In this document: positions 24,570-36,826 of the stretch, one piece after another
How positions within the stretch are numbered: the first letter of the stretch is position 1
How the letters are laid out: each line of letters opens with the position of its first letter
Notes under the pieces: generated by a model
Database searches by the model: none
What the model was told of the DNA's origin: nothing
The model's input: the letters and a program-made list of their open reading frames with translations, nothing else
Position numbers and translations under genes: made by a program
Source of the DNA: Apoderus coryli
Taxonomy: Eukaryota; Arthropoda; Insecta; Coleoptera; Attelabidae
Reading direction: 5' to 3'
Length of the DNA: 64,000 nt
NCBI GenBank assembly: GCA_911728435.2
Contig: OU452205.1
Span: forward strand, 4,144,760 to 4,208,759

Positions 24570-25993
24570 TATAGACCAGAGAACAACAGAGAATATGAAC
24601 TCCCACCACTTTCAATTGTCCTGTGCGAGGCAGGAGGTAGCCATTTTTTAATATACTGGACTGATCCGTATTTACGTTTTATTGAAATTACAGTATAGGT
24701 AAAGAACAGGGGAGTAATAGAATTAATTTATAATAGAATTACATCTTTATTAATTATAAAAACAAACAAATACTTTTTTACTTTTATTCATGTTTCCATA
24801 TAATCATTTTATTTTTATTTATATTTTTAAAATTTCTATTGATGAATTTTAATGTATAAAATAACCTTAACCTAAAATATAATTTCGTAACATATTTTTT
24901 TGGGAAATTAGAACATGGATGTTCAAACTTTACATTTTTGCTTAAATTAATGAAATTATTAATAATATTGAACTAGCAATTAACCATAGTTCAGCTCTAA
25001 AGAAAAAAAAAGTGTAATTGATTACACTATATATGTATTATATATATATTATATATATGTATTAATTTTAGATAGAGTAAAATAAAATTGTTCTAATTTA
25101 TACAATAGGTCTACCGATTTTCAATTCCTTAAGTATAATTGAGAATGTATTATATTTTACCTGTTTATGGCCTTCAGAAAAACAACGCAAGCACACATGT
25201 TGGGAATTTCCCATTATATACCTACAAAACATGCTAAAATCACCCCCAATAAATGGGCAATAAAACCTGAGACGTGAATTTACTACCTGCCAATATCTAT
25301 AATAGTTAAAATATGTAATTCAAATTTAATAAACACTGTCAGAATTTAATAGAATTGTTGCACTCATCTAGTAAGATTTTTAAGCTCTCTTTTTAGAATG
25401 CTGAAGATGTATTGGACTTTTATGGGCAAATAGACTGAACCAAGTTATAAAAGATAAGGGCCATTGTGCTGCGAAATTAAGCGAAGTTATTCATGTTTTT
25501 TAAAAAATTTGTGTGATTTTTTTAGACAAGTAAGCTCAATCTTTTTAACGGTTTGTTTAGAAATATTTGTTTTTCAAAATAACAATTGGTTATTTGATTT
25601 AATGTACCTATGTGATATTATTTGATTCTAATTTTATATGCATCTAATTCAAATACTCCATAAACATCTTACCTTTTACTATCCATCAGGAAACTAAAGA
25701 ATGATAAATTGCAGTTATAATATTTATTCCTGCAATTCTTCGCAGCACACATCATTCCGCCTCTGCTTTTTTGCATTTTGAAAATAAACAATATCAATAT
25801 CAAAAATTTAGAAAACAAAAACACACAGAATACTACGGCACTGGAAAACAAATCACTTGAAATGGCAAAGCACAAATAAAATATCCCGACGACAATGAGA
25901 GTATAAGAAAACATGGCGATTTTGAGTGCGCAATTATATGCGCAATCTCTTCCCCCACCAGCAAGATCACATTCTCTGTTTATTTATTCTATG
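24570..25993 (-). mobile_element. P-like (THAP transposase) element, internally deleted copy 2
   Basis: The minus strand carries the same element as 7697-8644, inverted, about 17 kb away. The 5' terminal repeat (CATAGAATAAATAAA read from 25993) is intact. The 3' one near 24570 has diverged. Unlike copy 1 it keeps about 475 bp (25403-25878) containing a first exon: MQKSRGGMMCAAKNC from 25776, ending in a donor (AAAAG then GTAAGA, exon end at 25673). CAAKNC followed by a basic aromatic segment fits the start of a THAP zinc finger (C-x4-C), the DNA-binding domain of P transposases. The C-terminal exon homologous to 8188-8431 lies at about 24960-24780. The catalytic middle exons are missing, so it cannot encode an active enzyme. 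Confidence 0.7.
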
Positions 25994-26978
25994 CTATGGA
26001 CTGCTTATTGCGAACTCGAAACGATGCAGTGTTGCCAGATGGCTTTAAGTCACACCGATTTTCATACTGCCCTCTTATTACACTTGTCTTCCTTATAAAC
26101 TTTTAAACGTGTAAATTCTTATTTTTTGCGTGTTAAAAAATTTTAAAGCAGATAAACCCTGTAAAAAAATATTCATTAAATAAATTAACATTTTCCTAAA
26201 GCACGCAGGTGCCAAAAAGTAAAGAATTTCCACAACATACATGGAATAACTAAATGTGATATTTACTTTCAAGAACACATTAATAAAACCTTTCGGTACC
26301 ATCGTAAGTTATCTGCTTATACACATACAAGGCATTCGTGGTAATTTTCTCTTCTATATCATGCATATCTACCGCAGGCTAATTATTTTATGTGGCATAG
26401 TAATTCAATAAAATGTGCGCGTAGAGTGTAAAATCGCGGTTGTGTTTATCACCTCAGGGGGTAGTCCAGTGTACAATCTTAACGAGGATGCTTATTTATG
26501 ATATTCCAAATCGTATTTTTCATCTTTCTTCTACGCTGGGGGTTCTCGGCATGGTGTGTGCCTAGTTTAACACTTTTTAAGGGATATAATATAGGTAGTG
26601 GTATGTCACCAGTGGTCGTCTTCAAAACAATCAGCGTTCTCTGGTACAATATAATATATAAAAACGACGAAAAAAAATTACTTAACGGTTATTTTATAGC
26701 ACGAAACTCTCAAGTATTTCATATAAACAATTTTCCTTAAAGGTGAATAATAAACAAAATCCAATTTTAATTTTATAATTTATGATATTGAGGTATAAGG
26801 TAATACGCCGAATATACTCAACCACTTTGCTTCGCATATTGTTCATCTCGGATACCTACACACTGCACCTGCTTAATTTAAAAAAATAATGGAAATTTTC
26901 AGATGGGTTTCAAATATTTCAAATATTAAGTATAATATACAACCAAGATTCTCTATATTATGAATTGCAAATAATATA
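25994..26978. other. Unassigned intergenic stretch
   Basis: Short open frames are present on both strands, but no family, splice pattern or terminal repeat was recognised. Confidence 0.3.
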
Positions 26979-29544
26979 CAGGGTTACATAATATATGCGC
27001 AGGACTTTAGGATGTGCGAGCTGGTCCAAAAATATGACAAAAAGTTTCTATTAACTACTTACTCTCTAAAATGCATCATTATTTGAAAAAGAAAACCCGT
27101 TTTTTGCGAATACCTACCGGAACCGTTTATCGTAGAGAAAACAGCTATTGTAAGCATTTTCTACTCATAATAAGCTATGTTTTGTGCAAGATTTTTTTTT
27201 TAATTTATTATTTCAACCGCCAATGGTTTCTACACAAAAAAGGTACTCTTGGTCATAAGCTCTAAAGTTGACCGTTTTCGAGAAAATCAACCTGTACGGA
27301 ATGGCGTGGGGTAATTCGGCAGAAGCAAGGCGGTTGTATCAAAAAAGACATCCTGATGGCCAACTACCACACCATAACTTCTTTCAACGCATTCATCAAC
27401 GGCTATGGGAAAATAATACTGCTGATAATTGGAAGTTCCAATTCCCCTAGAAGAGACTGTCCTCAACGAAGTTGAAGAAAATCCGACCAGAAGTGCCAGA
27501 AAAATTGCTCACAACTTAAACCAAACTCACTCGACGGTTTGAAGAGTTTTGAAACGACAATTTTTGTATCCCTACGACATCCAAAGAGCAAGCAAGCCTT
27601 ATTGCCAAGAGATTTTACGCTAAGATTGGATGGATACAAGACAAAATACTCGTATCTTAAAATCCTCAGTTTGGAGCGGAAGTTCTGTTTACCGATGAAG
27701 CATCTTTCTCGAAATATGGAATTTGCACTTTTCACATTAGCCCTTTGAGTAACTCTCTTTTTTCTTTTGTATTAAAAAAATTGTTATTATTATTTTTGAA
27801 TCGTTTTGGGTTTCTATAGTAACCTTAGGAGCCCTCCAAAAAAATCAACCCCCTCCATCTATTTATTTTTTAACGTCATCAATTGACTACAGTATGACTA
27901 AAAGGATCACAAATGATAAATTCTGTGATAAATAAAAGATTCCAAAATGTAAGTAAAAAATGCATATAAAAAGTAAACATTACGCAAACTTAGGACTTAT
28001 GGAATTCTAAGAAGCAGTTCTTCGACTTATTTAAGCATAAATGTACTTTACATTTTTCACAAAAAATACGGGATGTTCCTTTACAATCGACAAATTTGCA
28101 TCTGGATGCAAATTTTTCATTTTCATTTATAGGAAAATGTCCTATGTTGTCATATCTAATGTCGTCTATAGGTGTAGTTTCTTGTTATTTTGATTTCTTG
28201 GGAACTGAGCTTTCAGGCATTTCACTGGAAGGACGTCCTCTTTTTCTGGAGCTTGGGGTTATTGAGATTAAAGCTTCTGCAATGTGGGCTCTAAAATGTC
28301 TTTAGGAGGAATGCCCATTTCAGTTGCAGTTTTTCTGTATTCAAACCACGCGTTTGCACAAACCAGGTATATAGCGTGTGTAAACATTCGTAAGGTCCAT
28401 TTCCTTGACCTAATAAACGTTCGATACATGGAAATCATACAGTCTAGTTTCTGTCATGAAGAGTTAAAAACTCATTATCTTCATTGTCTTCAGCAATATC
28501 TACAAAACTGATACTTTTACAAAAATTGAAAATAAAAACTCTACAGCTTATCATCTGAAAATTCATCAGAAGATTCTTGCGCGTTAACATCACTTAAATA
28601 TTCAATATCAGACATTTCTTCGACAAGCTGAACCATCTCCTCATAACATAACGGCTTGCGTTTGCTCATTTTTAACAATTTGTATTCAAAATCTTCAAAT
28701 AATAGATATTCTAACGGCACTCCTTTAGGACACACTGTCATCAAACGACGACACACAATTTACAAAAAATATTTATGAGCAATTATATGTATTTTCACAA
28801 AAATAACTATTTACAATTGAAAAGTGGTCTATAAACTCTCAATATCGACGCAAAATTAAATTTTACTTGATGTGATGACCCCGATAACTTTGAATTACTT
28901 TTAGTGCAATTACTACGATTTATAAACCATCTGCCGCACAAAAAATCATATGGTCGATTTGAAGTTAAGCCAATTTCGGAAAGGTGGCGTTAGATCTTAT
29001 ACCGAGTAATATAGTATGCTCAATTGACTTCGCCGTGAATAAACGGTTAAAACTTTCCAATTTTCCCATAAGCGAAATTAGATTTTGGTGTCGTCAATTG
29101 ACGACACAGTGACTGCAAGGGTACATAAGGGCTGAAGAAAATCCGCATGAAATTGCAGAAAGACACCATCAGCAACACTTTTCCGTTAATGTTTGGTTAC
29201 TGAACAGATTGAACGGTGCAGATTATCGACAATTCCTAGAAGAAGTACTGCCGGAACTGCTGGAAGATGTACCGCTTCAAGTAAGACAAAACATGTATAT
29301 TAAGCATGATGGAGCTCCGGCCCACTTTAGTTTTGCAATTATGAAGTTATCGTTTGGTTTTGTTACTTGTTCTAACGCTTAAATAAATTTGATTTAATTA
29401 GTAGAACAAATTAAATTTATTTAAAAAAATTGACCATGTTTTTCAACAACAAATTGATTTTCCTCGAAAGATGTCAACTTTTTTCATATTTTTAGATGAG
29501 CTTGAACATCCTAAAGTCCTGCGCATATATCATGAAACACCGTG
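26979..29544 (+). mobile_element. Mariner-like element interrupted by a piggyBac-like insertion
   Basis: Terminal repeats share ATATATGCGCAGGACTTTAG just inside each end and are bounded by TA (26977-26978 and 29545-29546). Transposase blocks on plus are NSAEARRLYQKRHPDGQLPH then HNFFQRIHQRLWE (from about 27313), an HTH-type block TRSARKIAHNLNQTHSTV followed by a stop, and FTDEASFSKYGI with the first catalytic Asp (about 27690-27728). After the insertion at 27741-29121 it resumes with AEENPHEIAERHHQQHFSVN and YIKHDGAPAHFS with the second Asp (about 29131-29340). The third Asp block is deleted. Without the insertion the copy would be about 1185 bp. Confidence 0.8.
27741..29121 (-). mobile_element. 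piggyBac-like element, internally deleted, nested in a mariner-like element
   Basis: The ends are CCCTTTGAGTAACT (27741) and the inverse of CCCTTGCAGTCACTG (29121). Flanking TTAG and TACA would be decayed TTAA targets. The minus strand has an N-terminus MSKRKPLCYEEMVQLVEEMS (from 28669) in an acidic leader that stops at 28541. After a large deletion the C-terminus runs from about 28435: RSRKWTLRMFTHAIYLV, then a frameshift near 28280, then RKRGRPSSEMPESSVPKKSK, a stop, DDIRYDNIGHFPI, and a cysteine-rich domain (CKFVDCKG, CEKCKVHLC, NCFLEFHKS) ending at 27990. The order matches piggyBac transposases: acidic N-terminus, DDD core (lost), C-terminal cross-brace zinc finger. A 20-bp palindrome lies just inside the right end. 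Confidence 0.75.
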
Positions 29545-31391
29545 TACCTATAATTTTATAACTATTTACCGGAAAATCCACTCAAAAATTGATGAAGTTT
29601 GCTCATTAATAAATTTGTTATTTTAAATTCCATTTGATTCATGTTTTTTTTTTTTGTATTGAAACTAAAAGTATATGAAATCTAGCACATGTTTAGAATT
29701 TGAAGAAAATTAGTCCTACGTCATTTTATGAAGGGTTACACAAAGTGTGTTTTTTTACTCTAACTTTGGGTGACAAAGTTGTTCCACTTTGTAATTCTTT
29801 ATTTTGTTATCAAGCCACATCGTTTCTTTACAATCTTGTTTTTAATTTATTACATTAGCTTAACTTTTGTAAAAGATACAAAGCTTTAAGAAAAACGTTA
29901 CATTTTTCCTATGCTAATAATTTGATGTAATTTTTGAATGCCTAAAAAATAAATTTGAGGGCATGATCCTCATACAAATTTGCAATTTGGGAACCTCTAG
30001 AGTATAAATCCACTGCCTAAACAAAAACTTGAACACCTCTTCTTCAAGAAGATTTCCAAATACACATTTAAAAAATTTTCCTATTGATTTTCATAGAAAC
30101 GACACTTAATGGATTATCCTGTACATAATGTAATTGTAACGGTCTTAATTTTTTTATTATTACTTAGTCCTTTTACCTGGAATTTTAATTTTGAGTTAAT
30201 ACAAACACGTGCCATCATACACCTACTCATTTGTAACAACCAATTTAATGCTTCATCAAACAAAAATTACATTAGCGATGTGGAATATTAAACGATATTA
30301 AGACTATAAATTTGGGGTTTTATTAATGCATATAATAAGCAGAATTTAAGCATTTTATTATAAGCGTATTATAAAAATTTAGCTTAATGTTTTAACTGTA
30401 GAAAATTTAAAAACAACATAATAAACAATAAATTAAAAAGTGTTTTTAGATTGCTGTTTGCTTTTTATATTTTAATCCCCTTTAACCCCCTTTACGGACG
30501 CCTTATGTACACTAATTTTATCTCGGATATTCCCGATATTAATCATCATCTCTTTTGACAACTCTATCTTTAGATTTTGATCCTTTTTCAAATCAATTTC
30601 GCACCCCCTGTATACATTAATACAGACACCACGGAATTTTATGGTCAAACTGTATACAATTTCAATTTCTAATGCAGGAACATTATGTAGAATTACTAAG
30701 ACCACATTTTGATATATACAGGGTGCTTCAAAGAAATTGTATATCAAAGTTATGATTTTTTAAATGGAATGCTCTGTATTTTATTGCTTTTTTCGATTGT
30801 GCATAAAAAATAAGAATAACTCTTTTAAGGTTCCCTAAATCTTAAAGTGTTGAAGTTATTGAAGTATAATGACATTGTTGATCCAAAAAATAATTTTCTA
30901 TTGCTTTTTTGTAAAATTCTAGATACACTTGATTTGCTGATCTCTCGCAATCATTCGACCAATATCAAAAACTCGTTATTTTTGTTATTGGTAACCACTT
31001 TTGCTTTTTCAGGTTTTGGGTAATCTAAACTTCCCGTCTCATCTTTGACTTCATGTCGGAAGTTCAGAGCTCGAACATCGAAGAGTTTTTTGAAAGTACT
31101 GAGTTGTAAAGTATACAGATAGTGATGATAGGTCGTCCATCCCTCAACTTTCTTCTAGTATAGAACCAAAAGCCTTTGAGAATCATCAAAGGGCATCAAA
31201 ATCCAAAGCAGGAAATGGACACTTTGGTTTGATTATTTTTTCTGCGTTTCAGATCAGTTTTATTATTATTTTATGTGTAAATATCCAACTTGTTGAACCA
31301 AAACAATTCAAAAATCAACTCTCACAAAGTTTGAAATAATGAATTGTGAATGTGAAAATAAGATTCCTCAAGAGACTCTGGTAAATGGACA
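29545..31391. other. Unassigned stretch with isolated mariner-type ends
   Basis: Two outward-facing terminal words, CACCCCCTGTATA (about 30602-30614) and TATACAGGGTGCTTC (about 30716-30730), suggest the right end of one small element and the left end of another. No coding block was recognised. Confidence 0.35.
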
Positions 31392-31579
31392 ATGAAAACC
31401 CAGCAAATAAGAAAAATAGCTGAAGAAATGGTTCTAGCAACTTTTTTAGAAGCTCCGCCAAATTGGAGCAAATATAGTATGTTGCCAATCACACTTCAAA
31501 TTAAAGACCATATCGATATTCAGTATCCTGAACTAGTAGCCTTTAAAATAAAAACTACTGGATATAACTACAAATTTAT
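31392..31579 (+). other. Unrecognised open frame leading into a jockey fragment
   Basis: An open frame starting MKTQQIRKIAEEMVLATFLE runs about 60 codons before jockey similarity begins near 31580 in another frame. I do not recognise it. It could be a leftover of the sequence into which the jockey copy inserted, or a jockey-linked fragment. Confidence 0.25.
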
Positions 31580-33110
31580 ACACCAGAGGAGCTGGACAGC
31601 ACAGTTTTGCATCTGGAACGCAGCATCCAAGGGGCCCTACAGGATTGCACCTCCTCCAAAATGAGGGAAAGAGACTCTCTGCAATTCGAGGAAGAAATCC
31701 CTGCCGCAATCAAATCGAAGATTCAGGAGAAGAATCGAGACCGGAGAAGATACAGGATGACCCTAACCTCTAAAGAGAGAGCAAAAAAAAAAAGATTTAT
31801 TCGCATTATTCGATTGCGTACTTTCAGAGTATTTGCAGACTCAAGAAGAATGTAGAACAATTTTCAGATTCGCTTTGTGTATTGGTAACGAGCGCCATAC
31901 TGAGTTGATGGGTGCTTCTGGTGATGTTTTTGTTGAGTCGTGCAGTGATCACTGTTCTCCAATATACAAAAATCTCTTTTTCAGAATTACATGTATCATT
32001 TCAAGCATATAATGAATGAGAATATAAAGTAATTGCTTCTAAAATCATTGATTTTGCATCTGGAACGCAGCATCCAAGAAGCGCTATGGGATTGCACCGC
32101 CTCCAAAAGAAGGGAAAGAGACTCTCTGCAATTCGAAGAAGAAATCCCTGCCGTAATCAAATCGAAGATTCAGGAGAAGAATCGAGACCGGAGAAGATAC
32201 AGGTTGACCCTAGCCTCTAAAGAGAGAGCAAATCTCAGCAGACTCAACGCGGAACTAAAGCTTCAACTACAGGAACCAAGCAGCTAGAAGAACTAAACAC
32301 CTAAGACGGTAGCGCATGAAAAATGATGAATGCCCTGCGGGCCACGAATTCTCAGGTGCCCCCATGCATAGGGAAAGAGGCAGGATCGTCCACACGGACC
32401 AAGTAAAGGCTGAGGCATTTGCTGACTGCCTTGAAAGGGAGAATATACATCCTGATGACGACGGGGAGCTAGAGGACGAGGTCCACAGGTTTGTCAGAGA
32501 GGTCAGGCAGCGGGACATGGAAGGAGAACGACTAAGACCAGCAACCACAAAAGAAATACGGAGCATAATTTATCCTTTGAAGATCACGAAGGGCCAGAAC
32601 CTGAGGAAGTTAACAAAAAGGCGCTTAAACTGTTGCCGAGAAAGAGAATTGCAGGAATCGCGACTGGTGTCAACGGCATTCTACAACTGGGACACCTAAG
32701 CAGGGCAAGGACTGAAGTGCCCTCAAAACTATACTTACAACTTACTGATAGCAGAACGAATTATGCTCTGCCGGCTTTGCGAGTTCTCGGACGAACTGGA
32801 GGTAATCCCCGACGAGCACTTTGGGTTCAGAGCCAACTAAAACACGGAGCTGCAACTTTGAACTCATCGAGCACGCAGCACAAGGACTGAACTGGAATCG
32901 TGTTTCTGGATTTGACCAGAGCCTTCGACAAGGTCTGACAGGAACCTCGTACCTGAAACGATTAGATGCCACAGAGAACAAGGCAAGAAGGATGGCAGTG
33001 GATGCATCGTGGTTGGTGTCAAACGCACAGATCCCTGAGTGAAGTCATGAAGTTAAGAGCCCAGAAGGTCTTTGAAATGGCAGATATACATGCAAACCCA
33101 GTGGTTCACT
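31580..33110 (+). mobile_element. Jockey LINE, heavily deleted, with an internal duplication
   Basis: Blocks on plus in jockey order: endonuclease-RT linker (LHLERSIQGALQDCTSSKMR, then KIQEKNRDRRRYRMTLTSKE) at 31580-31790, and a second copy of it at about 32054-32240. Then come HRERGRIVHTDQVKAEAFAD (about 32350-32420), an RT finger region (KEIRSIIYPLKITKGQN near 32550), NFELIEHAAQGLNW (about 32855), and a jump to the C-terminus NKARRMAVDASWLVSNAQIP (about 32977-33040). The catalytic palm is deleted. The two linker copies are separated by a 255-bp block (31799-32053) that also occurs at 35364-35602. Confidence 0.7.
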
Positions 33111-33837
33111 TCTTTTAGGAATTGCTCAGGCATGCTGTTGCGACAAATTACTTAAAATGGTAGTTATTTTGCTGCCTAGGGAGTAAAAGAAGGTACTATT
33201 TTGTCCCTTTAAAATCATACTTTCTATATCTATAGGGGTAGAAAAAAAAAAATATCCTGACGAAATAACGAAAGTTGTTAATAAGGAAGCGTTTGTAATT
33301 GCCTTAGTCAGAATAGAATAGACAGAATATCGTTTTTCGAGATTACATAAATCTGCCTGGTATCCCTACATGCTGAGCCCGATTATTCAAACTATAAGAA
33401 GCAAACGTATTCTTCATTCACTTACACCTATGTGAAACGTATGTGTTTAGGAAAGCCAGCTTGAGGTCAAAACTTAATCATATATAAGGTGTAATACATC
33501 ACACGCGCTAGGCTATTATATTATACCAACAGCTCCGTCTTTTAAATTATGATCGTGTTAATTGAATACCTCGTCGGGTATAATTCATTTTAGAAAATTG
33601 TAGGTATATTATTTGAAGGTAGGCAGAAGAAATAGGTGTATTCCTATAATAATGTAGAAATGTTGCCAGATGTTGGATCATCAAATTTAGATACGCTCAT
33701 TTGTACGATGATGATCTAAAAAAGTGAGTATACATTTCACTGTGTTTAATTATATGGTAATTGAAGTCCCATGGATTCTTCTTTCAGCCTTTTCATCGCT
33801 CTCTAAATCGGAGTGGCCACTTTGTTTCTCAAAATAT
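33111..33837. other. Unassigned A+T-rich stretch
   Basis: No coding similarity or terminal repeat was recognised. Confidence 0.3.
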
Positions 33838-34804
33838 AATAATGATAATAATATTTATTGGCCATCATAAGGTATAACAAATGTATACATTGGCAAGTCT
33901 ACAGTCCCCAGACCACTATATTATATGCAATTGTTGGGTAAATCATAGCATAGTAAACCGAGAGCAACGACTTCACGCACATAAACCTCTTCAAGGAATG
34001 TAACACAAATAAGTTTTTATTTAATTTGCCACATAATCTCTCAACATGTTCCGCCCAGCTCAACGTCGGATCCACTATCACTCCCAATAGGCTAGCTGAA
34101 TCTGAAATAGTTAACTGATTGTTTTCAAAGTTTACATTAAAATTTTGTGTTATATGTCTACTGAAGTTTAGGGTCTTTGTTTTATTATAGTTTATCATTA
34201 GGCGGTTTTTCCGACACCATGTGTGAAATTCATTGAGGGTTTGATTAATTTTATGTTTCAGTGCCTCGATATTTTTATCAGACAGCAAAATCGTGGTATC
34301 GTCAGCGTACATATAGACATGACCATGCGTGATATTTGCTGGTAGATCATTGACATAGATCAGGAAAAGAAGTGGACCCAGTATGCTGTCTTGAGGAGTT
34401 CCTATATCAATATTTCTAACATCTGATAAAACAGAGTTAATTTTGATAGTTATCTTTCGATTACATAAATAAGATCGTATCCATGTATTAACTGAGCCGC
34501 GTATTCCAATATTTTGTAATTTGTCGCATAAGAAGTCTCTATCTACCACGTCAAACGCACAAGAGAGATCGAATAGGATAGCGACGGCGTACGAACCATC
34601 ATTGGTCAGATCATAAACACGCTGAATAAACTCTCGGGTACATGTTTCGGTAGAAAATCCCTTTCTAAACCCATGTTGACAGTTACTCAAGACCCCACAC
34701 TTACTTAAAAATCCGTAAATTCTCTCCGCAACTATTTTTTCCATAATCTTCGAGAACGTACTTAACAAAGCTATAGGTCTGTAATTTTCAATAGCCGTGG
34801 GACT
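33838..34804 (-). mobile_element. CR1-like LINE: reverse transcriptase core
   Basis: The minus strand frame starts near 34804 with AIENYRPIALLSTFSKIMEK and is open to 33899. It includes QHGFRKGFST, motif A ILFDLSCAFDVVD, GTPQDSILGPLLF and the catalytic YADD (residues 154-157 from the Met at 34768). After the palm come LLGVIVDPTLSWAEHVERLC and YYAMIYPTIAYNIVVWG, then the frame ends. The rest of the C-terminus is missing and the 3' end (CAATAAATATTATTATCATT) follows directly, implying an internal deletion. PQG has become PQD in the motif-B loop, which would probably impair activity. It is the same family as 12841-13707. Confidence 0.8.
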
Positions 34805-35363
34805 GCCTAAATATATTTAGATTGAGTTTGCTTCCCTAAACTCCTATACCGCTATCAGAATTTGTTTCGCCCATCAGTGCTACTATCTGCTCTTGGTTAA
34901 ATCTGTCCTATTAATATAGGTTGCCTGATGAGCTCTCAGTCGGTCTGAGGAGTTTCCAATATCTTGGTGGTCATCTACTGCCATCCCATCATCTTTTGGC
35001 GCTTGGTGCCTATCCTTTCAAAAATGCTTGAAAGAATAACGTCTTCTATAGTTGCGAGATTGTTTCAGATTTTACTTGATTTAGATTTAGGTCGTTACAC
35101 TAAACACTTCACTTCAACCGCTCTGCTAATAATGCCAAACGATTAACACAATTGTACAATAATTGCTTCTACTTCATCTAGTAGTCAACTGTTGCTGAGA
35201 GATAGCTTCGTTATTTTGGTTTCAACCGCGTTTCTTTAAATGGTTTGGAATTTATCGTCCCTACTTTCAGTTTCAAAAAGTGCGCGGAGAAATCTTCAGC
35301 TTCGATCTGGCCCTAAGCTTAGCTCATTCGTCACAATAGATCTTTATGCAGACAATGCGCAGA
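34805..35363. other. Unassigned stretch
   Basis: Between the CR1-like copy and the 239-bp repeat there are only short open frames and no recognisable family. Confidence 0.3.
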
Positions 35364-35602
35364 TATTCGCATTATTCGATTGCGTACTTTCAGAGTATTT
35401 GCAGACTCAAGAAGGATGTAGCACATTTTTCAGATTCGCTTTGTGTATTGGTAACGAACCCCGTACTGGTGATGTTTTGGTTGAGTGGTGCAGTGATCAC
35501 TGATCTCCAATATACAAAAAACTCTTTTTCAAAATTAAATGTATCATTTCAAGCATATAATGAATGAGAATATAAAGTTAATGCTTCGAAAATCATTGAT
35601 TT
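35364..35602. repeat. Dispersed repeat, second copy at 31799-32053
   Basis: The block from ATTCGCATTATTCGATTGCG to AAATCATTGAT is present here and inside the jockey copy at 31799-32053, in the same orientation, with small indels and substitutions. One frame here reads EYLQTQEGCSTFFRFALCIG. I do not recognise it. It may be part of a retroelement coding region. Confidence 0.6.
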
Positions 35603-35775
35603 GTTGCTAAAGCTAGGAGCAGCTACCGCTTCACCAGGTCTGAGTTGCCACGCTACTGTATTCCAGACAGAAGTTCTGGCCATTGGTCTGTGTGTGTGAA
35701 AACACTCTCTAATACCGTGAGAAACAATAATCTGATCCCTGGCCACTCTGGTCTAAAGGAGAATGAAGGGGCCGA
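35603..35775 (+). pseudogene. Retrotransposon RNase H fragment
   Basis: In broken frames the plus strand reads LSCHATVFQTEVLAIGLCV (with the catalytic Glu of RNase H) and, about 75 bp on, LIPGHSGLKENEGADSLAK (the HSG...N..AD end of RNase H). This arrangement is found in I/R1-type LINEs. The first Asp block and the adjoining RT are not present. Confidence 0.6.
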
Positions 35776-36289
35776 CTCTTTGGCAAAAGATTACAAGTAT
35801 TATAAATTGAATAACCTTTAAAGGTTTTACTTATTATGGGTCCACAGTTTTGGTTGTTCGTATATAGTGTTGCAGATGCCGTTACGCTACTGGGTTCACA
35901 CCAATCGTAACGTTTATGAGTTAAAAGTTTGAGTAAACCATTGTCAGTAGACAGATATAAAAACAAGTGTTATACTGATGCATATAAAATGTAAATTTCA
36001 TGGTGTTTTGTAATTCTCTTTTTTCCATCTACCGTGGGAGGTGTTTAATAACATGTGTTCAAATAAAATCTTATTGTTTTCCACTAAAGTCCGCCTAGAA
36101 CAGTTGGGGGTCTGTGTTACACTGTACGCTTGAGAAATTATGTGTCCTTACATATCCGGTCGTCGGCAAAAAATTAATCTTTATTGTACAACTTGTAAAC
36201 GAAATGCAATTGGTTAAAATCATGAAATTTGAGCTTCAGATTCATGGTTCAGTTTTTTTTTTCGGCCAACCGATACAGAGGTTATTTTA
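35776..36289. other. Unassigned stretch
   Basis: No coding similarity, RNA gene or terminal repeat was recognised. Confidence 0.3.
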
Positions 36290-36480
36290 AAGGTATTTTA
36301 ATTCTCTTTAAGAACCTTTTTCCACTATTTTAGTTACCAGCTTTTGACTTTAACAAGTGATCAAAATGTTTTAACGGATTTAAATCTGGTGAGTTTGCCG
36401 GCCACCGCACAGATTTTCTTCGGTCAATCCATCTACCAGAAAGGGTTTCATCTAAATACTGACGAACAGCAAGGGTCTAA
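36290..36480 (-). pseudogene. Mariner-like transposase, C-terminal fragment
   Basis: The minus strand reads DRRKSVRWPANSPDLNPLKH (about 36440-36375), the third catalytic block, with the expected final Asp or Glu position replaced by Lys. No other block or terminal repeat is visible. Confidence 0.55.
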
Positions 36481-36826
36481 TGATTTTGTTTAGGAATTGG
36501 TCCAACGAAAAGGAACCAATGGAAATTTGTCTACTATTTTCCTTACCAACTTTCTTTACCAAGTGATAAAAATGTTTTAATGGTCACTATGTTGAATGTC
36601 GATGCCGGATTGACACTGTTGTGACAATGGCAAGTACAGTTCACCTGTCAAACTTCCTTGACTAGAAAAAAAAAGACCAGCAATGAAATTCTCATGGATT
36701 CAAACCCAGACGATGAGGATGTTGAATGTGAGATTCATGCAAGTGAGAGAATAAATCTCCAAATTCTGATTCAAATATAAATGACCAGAAACTTAGTGTT
36801 CTCCTCAAGTTTTATCGATTTATTTC

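Noticed and set aside
24570..25993. Segmental duplication of a host gene as explanation for the similarity to 7697-8644
   Set aside because: Similarity stops at the inverted terminal words at both loci, and a THAP start and a transposase-like C-terminus are present, so a transposon explains it better.
29560..29760. T-rich runs that could be terminators or promoters
   Set aside because: In A+T-rich eukaryotic DNA such runs are expected and carry no specific signal.
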